Source: Desulfolinea sp050305405
Lineage (GTDB): Bacteria; Chloroflexota; Anaerolineae; Anaerolineales; Villigracilaceae
Length of the DNA: 64,000 nucleotides
NCBI GenBank assembly: GCA_050305405.1
Contig: JBNLFG010000009.1
Span: 124,001 to 188,000, forward strand
Reading direction: 5' to 3'
In this document: piece by piece, positions 43,185 through 51,148 of the stretch
Layout: each line of letters opens with the position of its first letter
Position numbering within the stretch: the stretch's first letter is position 1
Notes under the pieces: generated by a model
The model's database searches: none
What the model was told of the DNA's origin: nothing
Seen by the model: only the letters and a program-made list of their open reading frames with translations
Position numbers and translations under genes: made by a program

Positions 43185-44660
43185 ATGGCAAAGAAAAAAT
43201 CTTTTCTCATTCTCTTCGTAATTATCTTGCTGACAGCCTGTACGCCTGTCACACCTATCCAAACACAAACAGCGACAATGGCAACCTTCACCCCAAGCAC
43301 GACATCAACCCCATCGCATACACCCACACGCACCATCACCCCCTTGCCGACCATCCCAACCGCCACGCCGACCTTCGATGTTTCGAGCATCGTCACGGTC
43401 ACGCCTGCGCCGGTGGAACAATGTCCCGAAGAAAAGCCCATTTTAGATGAAGATTTAAGCTCATTAAACTTTCGCTATTCAAGCGACCCTGATTCATTTG
43501 ATGCAATAAAGGAAAATAGGGATAATGCAGAAAATAATATACTAAATTTCTTGAACACATATGGAGCCTCTCACATTATTGAATACGCTGAAGAAGAAAA
43601 TTACTTTAATTACATTTACCGAGACCTAACTAATGACGGTATTCCTGAATTAGCTATAGGAGCAACTTCATTTTACATATTTGGATGCAGAGACGGATTC
43701 TTCGAGACCTTGCTAATTCTTCCTCCAGATGGATACTTATCGCCGCCATCGATCATTGAAGTTAATGATTACAACAAAAACGGTATTGATGAATTCGTTG
43801 TATTATTGGGCACCCTGTCACAAGGTGGGCGTATCTATCTCATACATGAGTGGGACAAAAATAAATTTATCAGCCTTTTAGAACCCGATGATCCCGAATA
43901 CCCATATTCTGGAATCATTTATCTTCAAATAACTGGAGATTTCCATTTTGAAGACATTGATAACGATGGTGTCTATGAACTAATTACCAATAGCGGCATC
44001 CCAGTTTGGTCAACATACCCCGACTTCTTACCTTGGAGAAACGAAAAAACCTATTACAAATGGAATGGAGCATTCTATGTGCCCGCTTGGAGAGAGTATT
44101 ACATCCCTGATGTTGATTTTGTAACCATTCAAGAGTTTCGCTTTCAAAGCATACAAGATGGCGACTTGGCAACTTTACAAGGTGAATATGCTAAGGCATT
44201 GGATTTTTATCAACGCGCTATTTTTGACAGCTCTCTGTCAGGATATTCACTCGAGATAAGAAACAATCTTCAAGAAAATTGGGATGCACATTTTGTCAAC
44301 GATCCTACCCCAACACCCTACCCCAATGACCCCAGCGAATATCCAAAACTTGCCTCCTACGCCTACTACCGGATTATGCTTCTTCACGTTGTTCAAGGCA
44401 ATCTAGCAGAAGCAGAAAACGTCTACAATACTTTACAGAAAGAATTTTCTCACGATCAATATGGCGCTCCCTACGCAGAGATGGCAAGAGACTTTTGGCA
44501 AGCATATCAGCAAAACCAAAACATGACCGATGCCTGCGGCGCAGCAATCACCTACGCCGCAATACACCCTGAAATACTCATTCCGCTGGGAAGCGATTAT
44601 CATGGTTGGCAAAGTCACACCTATGAACCCGCAGATATCTGCCCATTTCGCGAAGAGTAA
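43185..44660 (+). CDS. Lipoprotein with FG-GAP/VCBS-like repeats and a TPR-like tail
   Basis: The ATG at 43185 starts a 491-residue protein with lipobox LTAC (Cys19) and a Thr/Pro linker (to about residue 80). Three acidic loops, DLTNDGIPELAI, DYNKNGIDEFVV and DIDNDGVYELIT, look like calcium-binding D-x-N/D-x-D/N-G loops of FG-GAP/VCBS beta-propeller repeats. The C-terminal third has helix pairs like TPR units (GEYAKALDFYQRAIF, GNLAEAENVYNTL). It is likely on the outer side of the membrane and binds proteins or glycans. The central part is richer in A and T than its neighbours, which hints at different ancestry. The function is unknown. Confidence 0.75.
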   Translation: MAKKKSFLILFVIILLTACTPVTPIQTQTATMATFTPSTTSTPSHTPTRTITPLPTIPTATPTFDVSSIVTVTPAPVEQCPEEKPILDEDLSSLNFRYSSDPDSFDAIKENRDNAENNILNFLNTYGASHIIEYAEEENYFNYIYRDLTNDGIPELAIGATSFYIFGCRDGFFETLLILPPDGYLSPPSIIEVNDYNKNGIDEFVVLLGTLSQGGRIYLIHEWDKNKFISLLEPDDPEYPYSGIIYLQITGDFHFEDIDNDGVYELITNSGIPVWSTYPDFLPWRNEKTYYKWNGAFYVPAWREYYIPDVDFVTIQEFRFQSIQDGDLATLQGEYAKALDFYQRAIFDSSLSGYSLEIRNNLQENWDAHFVNDPTPTPYPNDPSEYPKLASYAYYRIMLLHVVQGNLAEAENVYNTLQKEFSHDQYGAPYAEMARDFWQAYQQNQNMTDACGAAITYAAIHPEILIPLGSDYHGWQSHTYEPADICPFREE

Positions 44661-44683
44661 CAAATGAAATAATTTAAAAATCT

Positions 44684-44814
44684 CAGCCCCTGAGCGGAGC
44701 GAACGACCTGTGCCCCGACAGGGGGATAGTGAGCGCAGTCGAAGGGCGATTTTTCAGAAACGCCGTCCTTCGACTACGCATCTCGTTTCCACTCGATGCT
44801 CCGCTCAGGAACTG
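44684..44814. repeat. Dispersed palindromic repeat family A
   Basis: The copy runs from CAGCCCCTGAGCGGAGCG to CTCCGCTCAGGAACTG, with inner arms around GCAGTCGAAGGGCG and CGCCGTCCTTCGACTACGC. It contains an added TGTGCCCCGACAGGGGG block, of which GTGCCCCGACAGGGG recurs near 47039-47053. It lies directly before the GMC oxidoreductase start. Confidence 0.85.
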
Positions 44815-44854
44815 GATTACTGCGAGATACACATTACATAACAAAGGACTCTCC

Positions 44855-46459
44855 ATGCCCAAAACATATGACTACGTCATCATCGGTTCCGGTTTTGGCG
44901 GCTCGGTCTCTGCCATGCGCCTGACCGAAAAAGGCTACTCCGTGCTCATCATCGAGCGCGGCAAACGCTTCCGCGACGCCGACTTCCCCAAATCCAATTG
45001 GAACCTGCCCAAATATCTCTGGCTACCCAAGCTGCGTCTCTTCGGCTTCTTCGAGATGACCTTCATGAACGGTCTGCTCGCCCTGCACGGCAGTGGCGTC
45101 GGCGGCGGCAGCCTGACCTACGGCAACGTCCTGATGGAGCCGAGCGACGAGCTTTTCAAGGGCTGGAAATCCGCCGACTGGAAACCCATCCTTGCCCCGC
45201 ACTACACCACCGCCAAACGCATGTTGGGCGTAACGCGCAACCCCAAACTCTGGCCTGCCGACAACGTCCTCAAGCAGATCGCGGGCGAGTTGGGCTACGG
45301 CGAATCCTTCCACGCCACCGATGTCGGCGTTTTCTTTGGCGCCCCCGACAAGGAGGGCGAAACCGTCCCCGATCCCTTCTTTGACGGCGCTGGCCCCGAG
45401 CGGGCTGGCTGCATCCACTGCGGCGGTTGTATGGTCGGATGCCGCCATAACGCCAAAAATATGCTCACGAAGAATTATCTCTATTTCGCCGAGAAAAATG
45501 GAGCAGAAGTTCTGGCAGAAACCAAAGTTGTGGATATAAAACCGGAAACGGACGTGAAATCAACTGGCTCCCGTTATCGGATTCTGTACCGGTCCTCGAC
45601 CAGGCTCGTTAAAGGGAAACCAGCCGAAGTCCAGGCGCGCAACGTGATCGTCGCTGCTGGCGCGCTCGGCAGCATGGAACTCCTGTTCAAATGCCGCGAC
45701 GAGACCCGATCCCTCCCCAACATCTCCCAACGTTTGGGTGACCAGGTGCGCACCAACTCTGAGAATATTATGGGGGTCGCGATGCGCAAAAATGACGTGA
45801 ATTACTCGGAGGGAATTGCGATCACGTCGATCTTTCAGGCGGACGAGGTGACGCGCATCGAGCCGGTCAAATACTCGGAAGGGGCATCCTTTATCCGTGT
45901 GCTGACCGCGCCTTTTGTGGAAGGCGATCATCCGATCTGGCTGCGTTTTGTGAAGATGGCGGGCAGGGTTTTGCGGCACCCGATTGATTTTATCTACGAG
46001 AAATTCCTTGCCAATTGGTCACGCGTGACGACGATCTTTTTGGTGATGCAAACCGAAGATAATCTGACGCGTGTACGCCGCGGGCGTAATTTCTTTACGC
46101 TCTTTTTGAAAGGGCTGGTCTTGAAACCGGGCAAGGATGCACCCATCCCAAAGCAAATTCCCGTCGGGAACGAAGTCGTCAAAACCTACGCCGAGCGCAT
46201 GAACGGCATCCCGCAGGCAGCTTTTACGGATGGTCTGTTCAACTTCCCGACCACAGCGCATTTTATGGGCGGCGTGCCGATGGGAGCAGACGAAAACGAA
46301 GGCGTGGTCGGCTTGAACTGCGAGATGCACAACTACCCCGGCATCTTCGTCGTGGATGGCTCGATCATGCCCGGCAACCCCGGCGTGAACCCGAGTTTGA
46401 CGATCACGGCACTGGCGGAGTATGCGATGAGTTTGGTGGCAGAACGTTCGAAGGTTTAA
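44855..46459 (+). CDS. GMC family FAD-dependent oxidoreductase (cholesterol oxidase-like)
   Basis: The ATG at 44855 gives 534 residues; a longer frame begins inside the upstream repeat and is not used. The FAD site is YVIIGSGFGGSVSAMRL (G11-x-G13-x2-G16). GSGVGGGSLTYGNVLM matches the GMC signature of the cholesterol oxidase group. A cysteine block GCIHCGGCMVGCRHNAKN (near residue 190) is typical of this GMC subgroup. The C-terminal block ends DGSIMPGNPGVNPSLTITALAE. It likely oxidises a sterol-like or long-chain alcohol; the substrate is open. No signal peptide is seen, so it is cytosolic or membrane-associated. Confidence 0.9.
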   Translation: MPKTYDYVIIGSGFGGSVSAMRLTEKGYSVLIIERGKRFRDADFPKSNWNLPKYLWLPKLRLFGFFEMTFMNGLLALHGSGVGGGSLTYGNVLMEPSDELFKGWKSADWKPILAPHYTTAKRMLGVTRNPKLWPADNVLKQIAGELGYGESFHATDVGVFFGAPDKEGETVPDPFFDGAGPERAGCIHCGGCMVGCRHNAKNMLTKNYLYFAEKNGAEVLAETKVVDIKPETDVKSTGSRYRILYRSSTRLVKGKPAEVQARNVIVAAGALGSMELLFKCRDETRSLPNISQRLGDQVRTNSENIMGVAMRKNDVNYSEGIAITSIFQADEVTRIEPVKYSEGASFIRVLTAPFVEGDHPIWLRFVKMAGRVLRHPIDFIYEKFLANWSRVTTIFLVMQTEDNLTRVRRGRNFFTLFLKGLVLKPGKDAPIPKQIPVGNEVVKTYAERMNGIPQAAFTDGLFNFPTTAHFMGGVPMGADENEGVVGLNCEMHNYPGIFVVDGSIMPGNPGVNPSLTITALAEYAMSLVAERSKV

Positions 46460-46486
46460 AGGTTGGAAGGTTAGCAGGTTTTTCGT

Positions 46487-46960
46487 ATGTCCATAAAAAG
46501 ATTGCTTTTGGTTTTCTTGGCAACTCAATTATTGCTTTTTGGCTGTCAAGCAACGCCCCCAGCACCGATTGAATTTGACGAACAAAACCTAAATCACCAA
46601 ATTGTTCTAAAACTCATATCACCACAAAACAGTTACAAAACCCGCGACACATTATTCATAAACTTCACGCTACATACACAAAACACGATCATTTTCCCCA
46701 ACAATTACAACCTGCGTTTATTTCTGAATGAGAACGGTATGTGGAAAGAAATTGATGAAACACCACGCATTCGACTTCCTGAAGGAGATTTTGTTTTTGA
46801 GTCATTAACTGCTCACCAACTTCCTGGGTTTTATGTAAAGCCTGTCTTGACTGATTATGACAAAAAACAAATAATACGCATTTATATTTCAGGGGAAATG
46901 GATGATGGCGCGAGTACAACAACAGTCGCATCATTTATTGATGTTACACTCCGCCCTTAG
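46487..46960 (+). CDS. Small lipoprotein, beta-rich
   Basis: The 157-residue protein has a lipobox LFGC (Cys20). The mature part looks like one beta-sandwich domain (LFINFTLHTQNTIIFPNNYN, RLFLNENGMWKEI, TDYDKKQIIRIYISG), resembling small immunoglobulin-like lipoprotein domains. It is AT-rich compared with the GMC gene just upstream. The ribosome site is weak (AGCAGG). I do not recognise the family. Confidence 0.7.
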   Translation: MSIKRLLLVFLATQLLLFGCQATPPAPIEFDEQNLNHQIVLKLISPQNSYKTRDTLFINFTLHTQNTIIFPNNYNLRLFLNENGMWKEIDETPRIRLPEGDFVFESLTAHQLPGFYVKPVLTDYDKKQIIRIYISGEMDDGASTTTVASFIDVTLRP

Positions 46961-47194
46961 ATATACAGAAATGCAACAAACTTCATAGAAGAAAAGAGAA
47001 ACTAGCATGAATCTGCGAAGCAGCTTTATCGCCGACGTGTGCCCCGACAGGGGTAAGCAGTCTTCGAAGAAGATGAGATTGTGTCGCTCTGTTCGCACGA
47101 GTGCTCGCCAGAGTAAATTCATCCAAAAAGGGAAGGCTAGAATGGTAAAATCAGAGCCATCATTCAATATGACAAGGATGAAAAGGAGAGGAAA

Positions 47195-47656
47195 ATGAAG
47201 CAACCAATAATCCCTGAAAACAGCCATCAAGACATGTACGATGACTCTAACTTGGTCATGGGCTTACTCGCGGGTAGTGTAGCCATGTTGATCAGTGCAG
47301 CTATCTGGGGTGCCATTACTTACTTCACAAAATACCAAATTAGCTGGATGGCGATAGGCGTAGGATTCTTTGTTGGCTTTACCATCAGCAAGTTTGGCAA
47401 AGGCCAAAGCATAGTATTTGCGGTCAGTGGTGCCATTCTATCCTTATTAGGCTGCGCGTTGGGAAATTTATTTTTCTACAGTGGCATCCTTGCAACTGAA
47501 TGGTCAGCATCCTATTTCGAAGTGCTGTTCGCGCTTCTTTCAAAACCCAATGCTATCATTGAGATATTCAAGCTAGGCTTCGAGTTTACGGATATACTCT
47601 TTTACGGAGTAGCAGCCTACGTAGGGTATAAATCAGCGACCGCTAATCTTAAGTAG
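47195..47656 (+). CDS. Four-span membrane protein of unknown function
   Basis: The 153-residue protein has a strong AAGGAGAGG site. Four or five hydrophobic segments cover most of the chain (about 24-48, 54-70, 75-105, 130-148). It has the general look of a small conserved bacterial integral membrane protein with no catalytic motif. Similar unnamed proteins are widespread, and no function can be given. The upstream 234-base gap holds a copy of a GTGCCCCGACAGGGG block shared with the repeat at 44684-44814. Confidence 0.75.
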   Translation: MKQPIIPENSHQDMYDDSNLVMGLLAGSVAMLISAAIWGAITYFTKYQISWMAIGVGFFVGFTISKFGKGQSIVFAVSGAILSLLGCALGNLFFYSGILATEWSASYFEVLFALLSKPNAIIEIFKLGFEFTDILFYGVAAYVGYKSATANLK

Positions 47657-47763
47657 CAACCCACGATCAACATTTAAATAAAGCAATGACCAATTGGCGG
47701 GCAAAATAAAATTATGCCCGCCAGTTGATTTAAAAATATCATCTTAAAGGATATGAGAAATCC

Positions 47764-48648
47764 ATGAAAGAAAAAAGAAAAATTATCCTTGTCTTTTTCA
47801 TGTTATTAGCAGCGCTTCTCCTTGGGCTGCGGCTTGGCTCGCGCCCAGCACCGAAGCATCCCTTCTTTGCGCAATTTGACCAGTATCCACTCGTCATCGC
47901 GCATCAGGGCGGCAACCGGATCGGCCCCGACGAAACTCTCCACACCTACGAAAAAGCCGTTGGGCTTGGTGTCGATATTCTCGAAGGCGATCTGCACATC
48001 ACAGCCGATGGCGTACTCGTTCTAATGCACGACGAAACCGTTGACCGCACCACGAACGGCAGTGGTCTTATAGAGGAGATGACCCTCGCCGAACTCAAGC
48101 AGCTTGATGCCGCCTACCGCTGGACACCCGACGACGGCACTACCTATCCTTACCGTGGGCAAGGCATCATTGTGCCCACCCTCGAAGAACTTTTCGACAC
48201 CTTTCCCGGCTTCCCCGTCAATCTCGAGATCAAGAAAACCGAGCGCTCCATCGCCCAGCCGCTTTGCGACCTGCTGCGGGCATACGATATGCAGGAGAAG
48301 GCGCTGATCGCCTCCTTCCACGATGAGCGGATGGCGGAGTTCCGTGACATTTGCCCCGAAGTAGCGACATCCGGCAGTAAAGGCGAGGTGACGAAGTTTG
48401 TCATCCTGAATTATGCCTTCCTCGGTGGATTCTACGCCCCGAACGAGTATGCGCTCCAGGTCCCGGAACGTGATTCCGGTATCTTGATCGTGCGCCCGGG
48501 GTTCATATCCGGCGCTAAACGCCGCAATATGCAAGTCCACGTGTGGACGCCGAATACCGCCGAGGAACTACAGCACTTCATCGACATCGGTGTGGATGGC
48601 ATCATCACCGACCGCCCTGACCTTTTGATGGAATTGCTGGGGCGCTAG
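47764..48648 (+). CDS. Glycerophosphodiester phosphodiesterase
   Basis: The 294-residue protein has one N-terminal membrane span (about 6-24) and a GDPD TIM barrel. The motif IAHQGGNRIGPDETLHTYEKA carries the first catalytic histidine (with Q in place of the usual R), followed by DILEGDLHITADGVLVLMHDETVDRTT with the metal-binding acids and second histidine. NLEIKKTE is the third conserved strand, and VWTPNTAEEL with GVDGIITDRPDLL ends the barrel. It cleaves glycerophosphodiesters from deacylated lipids, here probably outside the membrane. Two tandem terminators follow. Confidence 0.92.
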   Translation: MKEKRKIILVFFMLLAALLLGLRLGSRPAPKHPFFAQFDQYPLVIAHQGGNRIGPDETLHTYEKAVGLGVDILEGDLHITADGVLVLMHDETVDRTTNGSGLIEEMTLAELKQLDAAYRWTPDDGTTYPYRGQGIIVPTLEELFDTFPGFPVNLEIKKTERSIAQPLCDLLRAYDMQEKALIASFHDERMAEFRDICPEVATSGSKGEVTKFVILNYAFLGGFYAPNEYALQVPERDSGILIVRPGFISGAKRRNMQVHVWTPNTAEELQHFIDIGVDGIITDRPDLLMELLGR

Positions 48649-48670
48649 AAAGTTGCTACCATTAAAGCGA

Positions 48671-48706
48671 AAGTGGATGCCGTAATAATGGCATCCACTT
48701 TTTTAT
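48671..48706 (+). terminator. Intrinsic terminator
   Basis: AAGTGGATGCC (48671-48681) pairs with GGCATCCACTT (48690-48700), followed by TTTTTT. It closes the glycerophosphodiesterase gene. Confidence 0.95.
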
Positions 48707-48717
48707 TAGTACGAGAT

Positions 48718-48750
48718 ACCGAGTGTTTTCACAACACTCGGTGTCTTTTT
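48718..48750 (+). terminator. Second terminator hairpin
   Basis: ACCGAGTGTT (48718-48727) pairs with AACACTCGGT (48733-48742), followed by GTCTTTTT. It stands between the convergent glycerophosphodiesterase and MerR genes and works best on the plus strand. Confidence 0.8.
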
Positions 48751-49492
48751 AGCTTTGATTTTCTACATAGATCGACACGGCTTCGCGCATGAAGTCGGCG
48801 AGATCGGGATGCATGGCGTCGAAATTCTTCTTAAAGTCAGGGCTTTGGCCGTACATCGTGGCGAGGCCGAGCAACTGGTCGAGGTTCGGTGTCCAGAAGT
48901 AGTCCATGTGCGTGCGCCAGCGCTCCACACAGGCTTGTGCTTCGGGGGAATCCGCGCCTTTGGGCATGGCGGCGATCATATCCACGTAAACTTGATTGCC
49001 TTCATCGAGAATGGCTTGCTTTTTCTCCGCAGAGTAGTTCTTCCACTTGCGGTTGGATTCGCGCACGGTTTCAGGATCATATTGTTCTTCTGCCTGTTTG
49101 GCGTATTCTTCCTGTTGTTCTTCGCTAAATGCTTGAAAGAGGGCTTTTTTGCTCATCTCTTTTTCTCCTTTTAGATGTTGAATGGTATCTTCCACCGTTT
49201 TGATCAGGCGCTCGGTGCGGGCGAGTCTTGCCCAAAGGGCATCCCAATGGCTTTCGAGCGCGGAAACCTGCTCAAAGGCGGGCGAATCGAGCAGGTCCTT
49301 AATATCCTTGAGCTTGAAATCCAACTCGCGATAGAAGAGGATCTGCTGCAGGCGCATCAACGCGGCTTCGTCGTATTGACGGTAGCCGTTCTGCGCGATG
49401 CGGGCCGGGCTGAGCAGCCCGATCTGATCGTAGTAGTGCAGCGTGCGCACGCTGACTCCGGCGAGGGTGGAAAGTTCTTTTACGGTGTACAT
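48749..49492 (-). CDS. MerR family regulator with TipAS-like domain
   Basis: The start at 49492 (247 residues) begins exactly at the MerR fold: MYTVKELSTLAGVSVRTLHYYDQIGLLSP, a winged helix of the TipA type. A dimerisation coiled coil (about 75-115) follows, and a C-terminal helical TipAS domain (about 120-247) that in relatives binds thiopeptides or other hydrophobic drugs. An upstream ATG at 49546 would add unrelated residues and lie in the leader. The promoter has the 19-base spacer expected of MerR-type targets, so the gene is probably autoregulated. No transporter gene is adjacent. The TipAS ligand is unknown. Confidence 0.93.
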   Translation of the reverse strand: MYTVKELSTLAGVSVRTLHYYDQIGLLSPARIAQNGYRQYDEAALMRLQQILFYRELDFKLKDIKDLLDSPAFEQVSALESHWDALWARLARTERLIKTVEDTIQHLKGEKEMSKKALFQAFSEEQQEEYAKQAEEQYDPETVRESNRKWKNYSAEKKQAILDEGNQVYVDMIAAMPKGADSPEAQACVERWRTHMDYFWTPNLDQLLGLATMYGQSPDFKKNFDAMHPDLADFMREAVSIYVENQS

Positions 49493-49541
49493 TTTTTCAA
49501 GTCTCAGGTTGCAAGTTGCAGGTTTTTCGTACGATGGGGGT

Positions 49542-49572
49542 ATCATAAACTATGACGTTGCGTTAATGTCAA
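49542..49572 (-). promoter_or_regulatory. MerR-type promoter with 19-base spacer and operator
   Basis: On the minus strand, TTGACA (49572-49567) and TATGAT (49547-49542) are separated by 19 bases, the overlong spacing that MerR-family activators correct by twisting DNA. TGAC-x-TT and AA-x-GTCA (49553-49571) form a dyad centred in the spacer. It lies about 50 bases before the MerR start. Confidence 0.85.
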
Positions 49573-49643
49573 GAAGGCTGCGATGAGTTTTTGGCGAATA
49601 TCTTTTCCTTCGGGGGCGGGGCTGTGCTTCTTTCAGCAATTAG

Positions 49644-49677
49644 AAAAAAACTGTGAAGGTATGCTTCACAGTTTTTT
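49644..49677. terminator. Bidirectional intrinsic terminator
   Basis: AAAAAAACTGTGAAG (49644-49658) pairs with CTTCACAGTTTTTT (49664-49677) over GTATG. It lies just downstream of the LuxR-type gene on the minus strand. Confidence 0.92.
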
Positions 49678-49706
49678 CTTTAGCGCCTGATAAAAATAGG
49701 TTTTGC

Positions 49707-50849
49707 TTACAAGATATCATCCTTCAACATCTTGCGAGCCAATCTCCCAAGTTCACGGCGGTTCCGCCTGTCTTGTTCACGCATCAGTTTGGAGACATGA
49801 TATTTGACCGTTTGCACGGTGATATTCAGTTCGGCGGCGATCTGCGCGTTGCTTTTGTCCGCGGCCAAAAGACGCATCACATCCCGTTGGCGGGCGGATA
49901 AGGCTTTTGTTTTTTCGGCAGGCGCGGCAGTGCGTTCAGGAAAGAGGTGCCCCAGCCAGCGCGGCAACGCCAGAAAAGCCAGCAAGGCAATGCCCACCTG
50001 CACCAGCAGGAACGGTCGCATTAAGCGATCTACATCCGCTGCCAGCACAAGCCCCTTCAGGTTTGCCGAGAAAATCTCTGCCATCAATCCCAATCCAAGC
50101 AGCAATGCCAACAGGATGAGCATGGTGATATGGGATACCCACATGCGCTTCTCACGGTTAAAGCCTAAAAAGATCAGGGCGGTGCCCGCGCATACGATCA
50201 TCCAGCCATAAGAGCTGGCTGTTGTATGGACGCGCGCTGCCGAGGGAAACCATTCGCGCAGAAAGACAACCGTAGCCAGCGCCGCCCCCAACCAGAAAAA
50301 CCAACTGAAACGCCCCAGAGCCGCGGCAGCCTCCTCTTTACCCGCAGCAAGCACAGATCTCTGCTTATGCCGCGCGAGCAGGGCGATCCACAAAAAACTC
50401 AGCGGTACGAGCAGGTTACTGAATACTTCCAGCCACAAAAATCGCGTAACGCTGGCAGGAAAGAACAAGATTTGAACGAGGTAGAAGGCATTGAGCGCCA
50501 TCTGCCCTCCCATAAAAGCGATTACCCACCTGCGTTGGCGCGCAAAGGCGGGTGGCGGGTGCTTTTCCGGAAAATCGAATATGGTCAGAAAGATGAACAG
50601 AATCGAGAAAAGGGAAAATACACGCCGTGTGGCGTAGAAAAAATTCGTGTCATTCAATTGGAATCCGGTCAGGGAAGCTGCCACCAACGCATCCAATGCC
50701 AGAAAAGCATAGATATAAACCACCCAGTTCGATAGCGTAAACCCCGCCAATCGGCGCTTTCGCAAACTGAACAGGATGAAAGCGATCATGATCAGCAATG
50801 AAACAAAACTGATCACCTGACCGTTGATGTAGAAAGAGGGTTGTGTCAT
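49707..50849 (-). CDS. Membrane-bound LuxR-type transcription regulator
   Basis: The 380-residue protein has seven or eight membrane spans in the first ~300 residues, like 7TM-type sensor domains, and a LuxR/NarL HTH at the C-terminus (about 315-375): LSARQRDVMRLLAADKSNAQIAAELNITVQTVKYHVSKLM. It therefore stays in the membrane and presents its DNA-binding domain to the cytoplasm. Such one-component membrane regulators are known in Anaerolineae and Actinobacteria. The signal is unknown. Its promoter lies in a TATACTGAT inverted repeat, which may be an autoregulatory site. The divergent gene at 51149 codes for a secreted beta-helix protein and could be a target. Confidence 0.9.
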   Translation of the reverse strand: MTQPSFYINGQVISFVSLLIMIAFILFSLRKRRLAGFTLSNWVVYIYAFLALDALVAASLTGFQLNDTNFFYATRRVFSLFSILFIFLTIFDFPEKHPPPAFARQRRWVIAFMGGQMALNAFYLVQILFFPASVTRFLWLEVFSNLLVPLSFLWIALLARHKQRSVLAAGKEEAAAALGRFSWFFWLGAALATVVFLREWFPSAARVHTTASSYGWMIVCAGTALIFLGFNREKRMWVSHITMLILLALLLGLGLMAEIFSANLKGLVLAADVDRLMRPFLLVQVGIALLAFLALPRWLGHLFPERTAAPAEKTKALSARQRDVMRLLAADKSNAQIAAELNITVQTVKYHVSKLMREQDRRNRRELGRLARKMLKDDIL

Positions 50850-50892
50850 GCCGGTTTATCCACTGAATAGAGCAAAAACTTCTGCTTATTTT

Positions 50893-50929
50893 ATCAGTAT
50901 AGGGAAAATTATACTTTTTTTATACTGAT
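50893..50929 (-). promoter_or_regulatory. Inverted repeat flanking the LuxR-gene -10 box
   Basis: ATCAGTATA (50893-50901) and TATACTGAT (50921-50929) form a perfect 9-bp inverted repeat 19 bases apart. Between them the minus strand reads TATAAT (50913-50908), a -10 box about 58 bases before the LuxR-type start. The layout suits an operator that covers the promoter. Confidence 0.6.
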
Positions 50930-50998
50930 TTTTTAGACAGAATATAGTATCTTTACTCGTTGCTAAGTTTATGGTTCATATTCAAGACAAGTGTAAAG

Positions 50999-51095
50999 AA
51001 GTGACTGTCACCTCTGAAAGCCTGTCACTTCTTTCGCCCTGATGGGGAAGTGAGGCAGGCTAAACTCTGTCTCATCCCGCAGGTGACAGTCACTT
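50999..51095. repeat. GTGACTGTCAC-type nested palindrome
   Basis: AAGTGACTGTCACCT (50999-51013) and AGGTGACAGTCACTT (51081-51095) are perfect inverted ends; each contains a near-palindrome GTGACxGTCAC. GCCTGTCACTTC and GAAGTGAGGCAGGC form an inner pair. It lies about 55 bases before the beta-helix gene. Confidence 0.8.
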
Positions 51096-51148
51096 TCGCT
51101 TGTTCCATACATGAGCCAAGTTTATATTTCTTTCTCTCTGGAGTCACC

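Noticed and set aside
44729..44854. Longer N-terminus for the GMC oxidoreductase
   Set aside because: The extra codons come from the dispersed palindromic repeat; the FAD fold starts right after ATG 44855.
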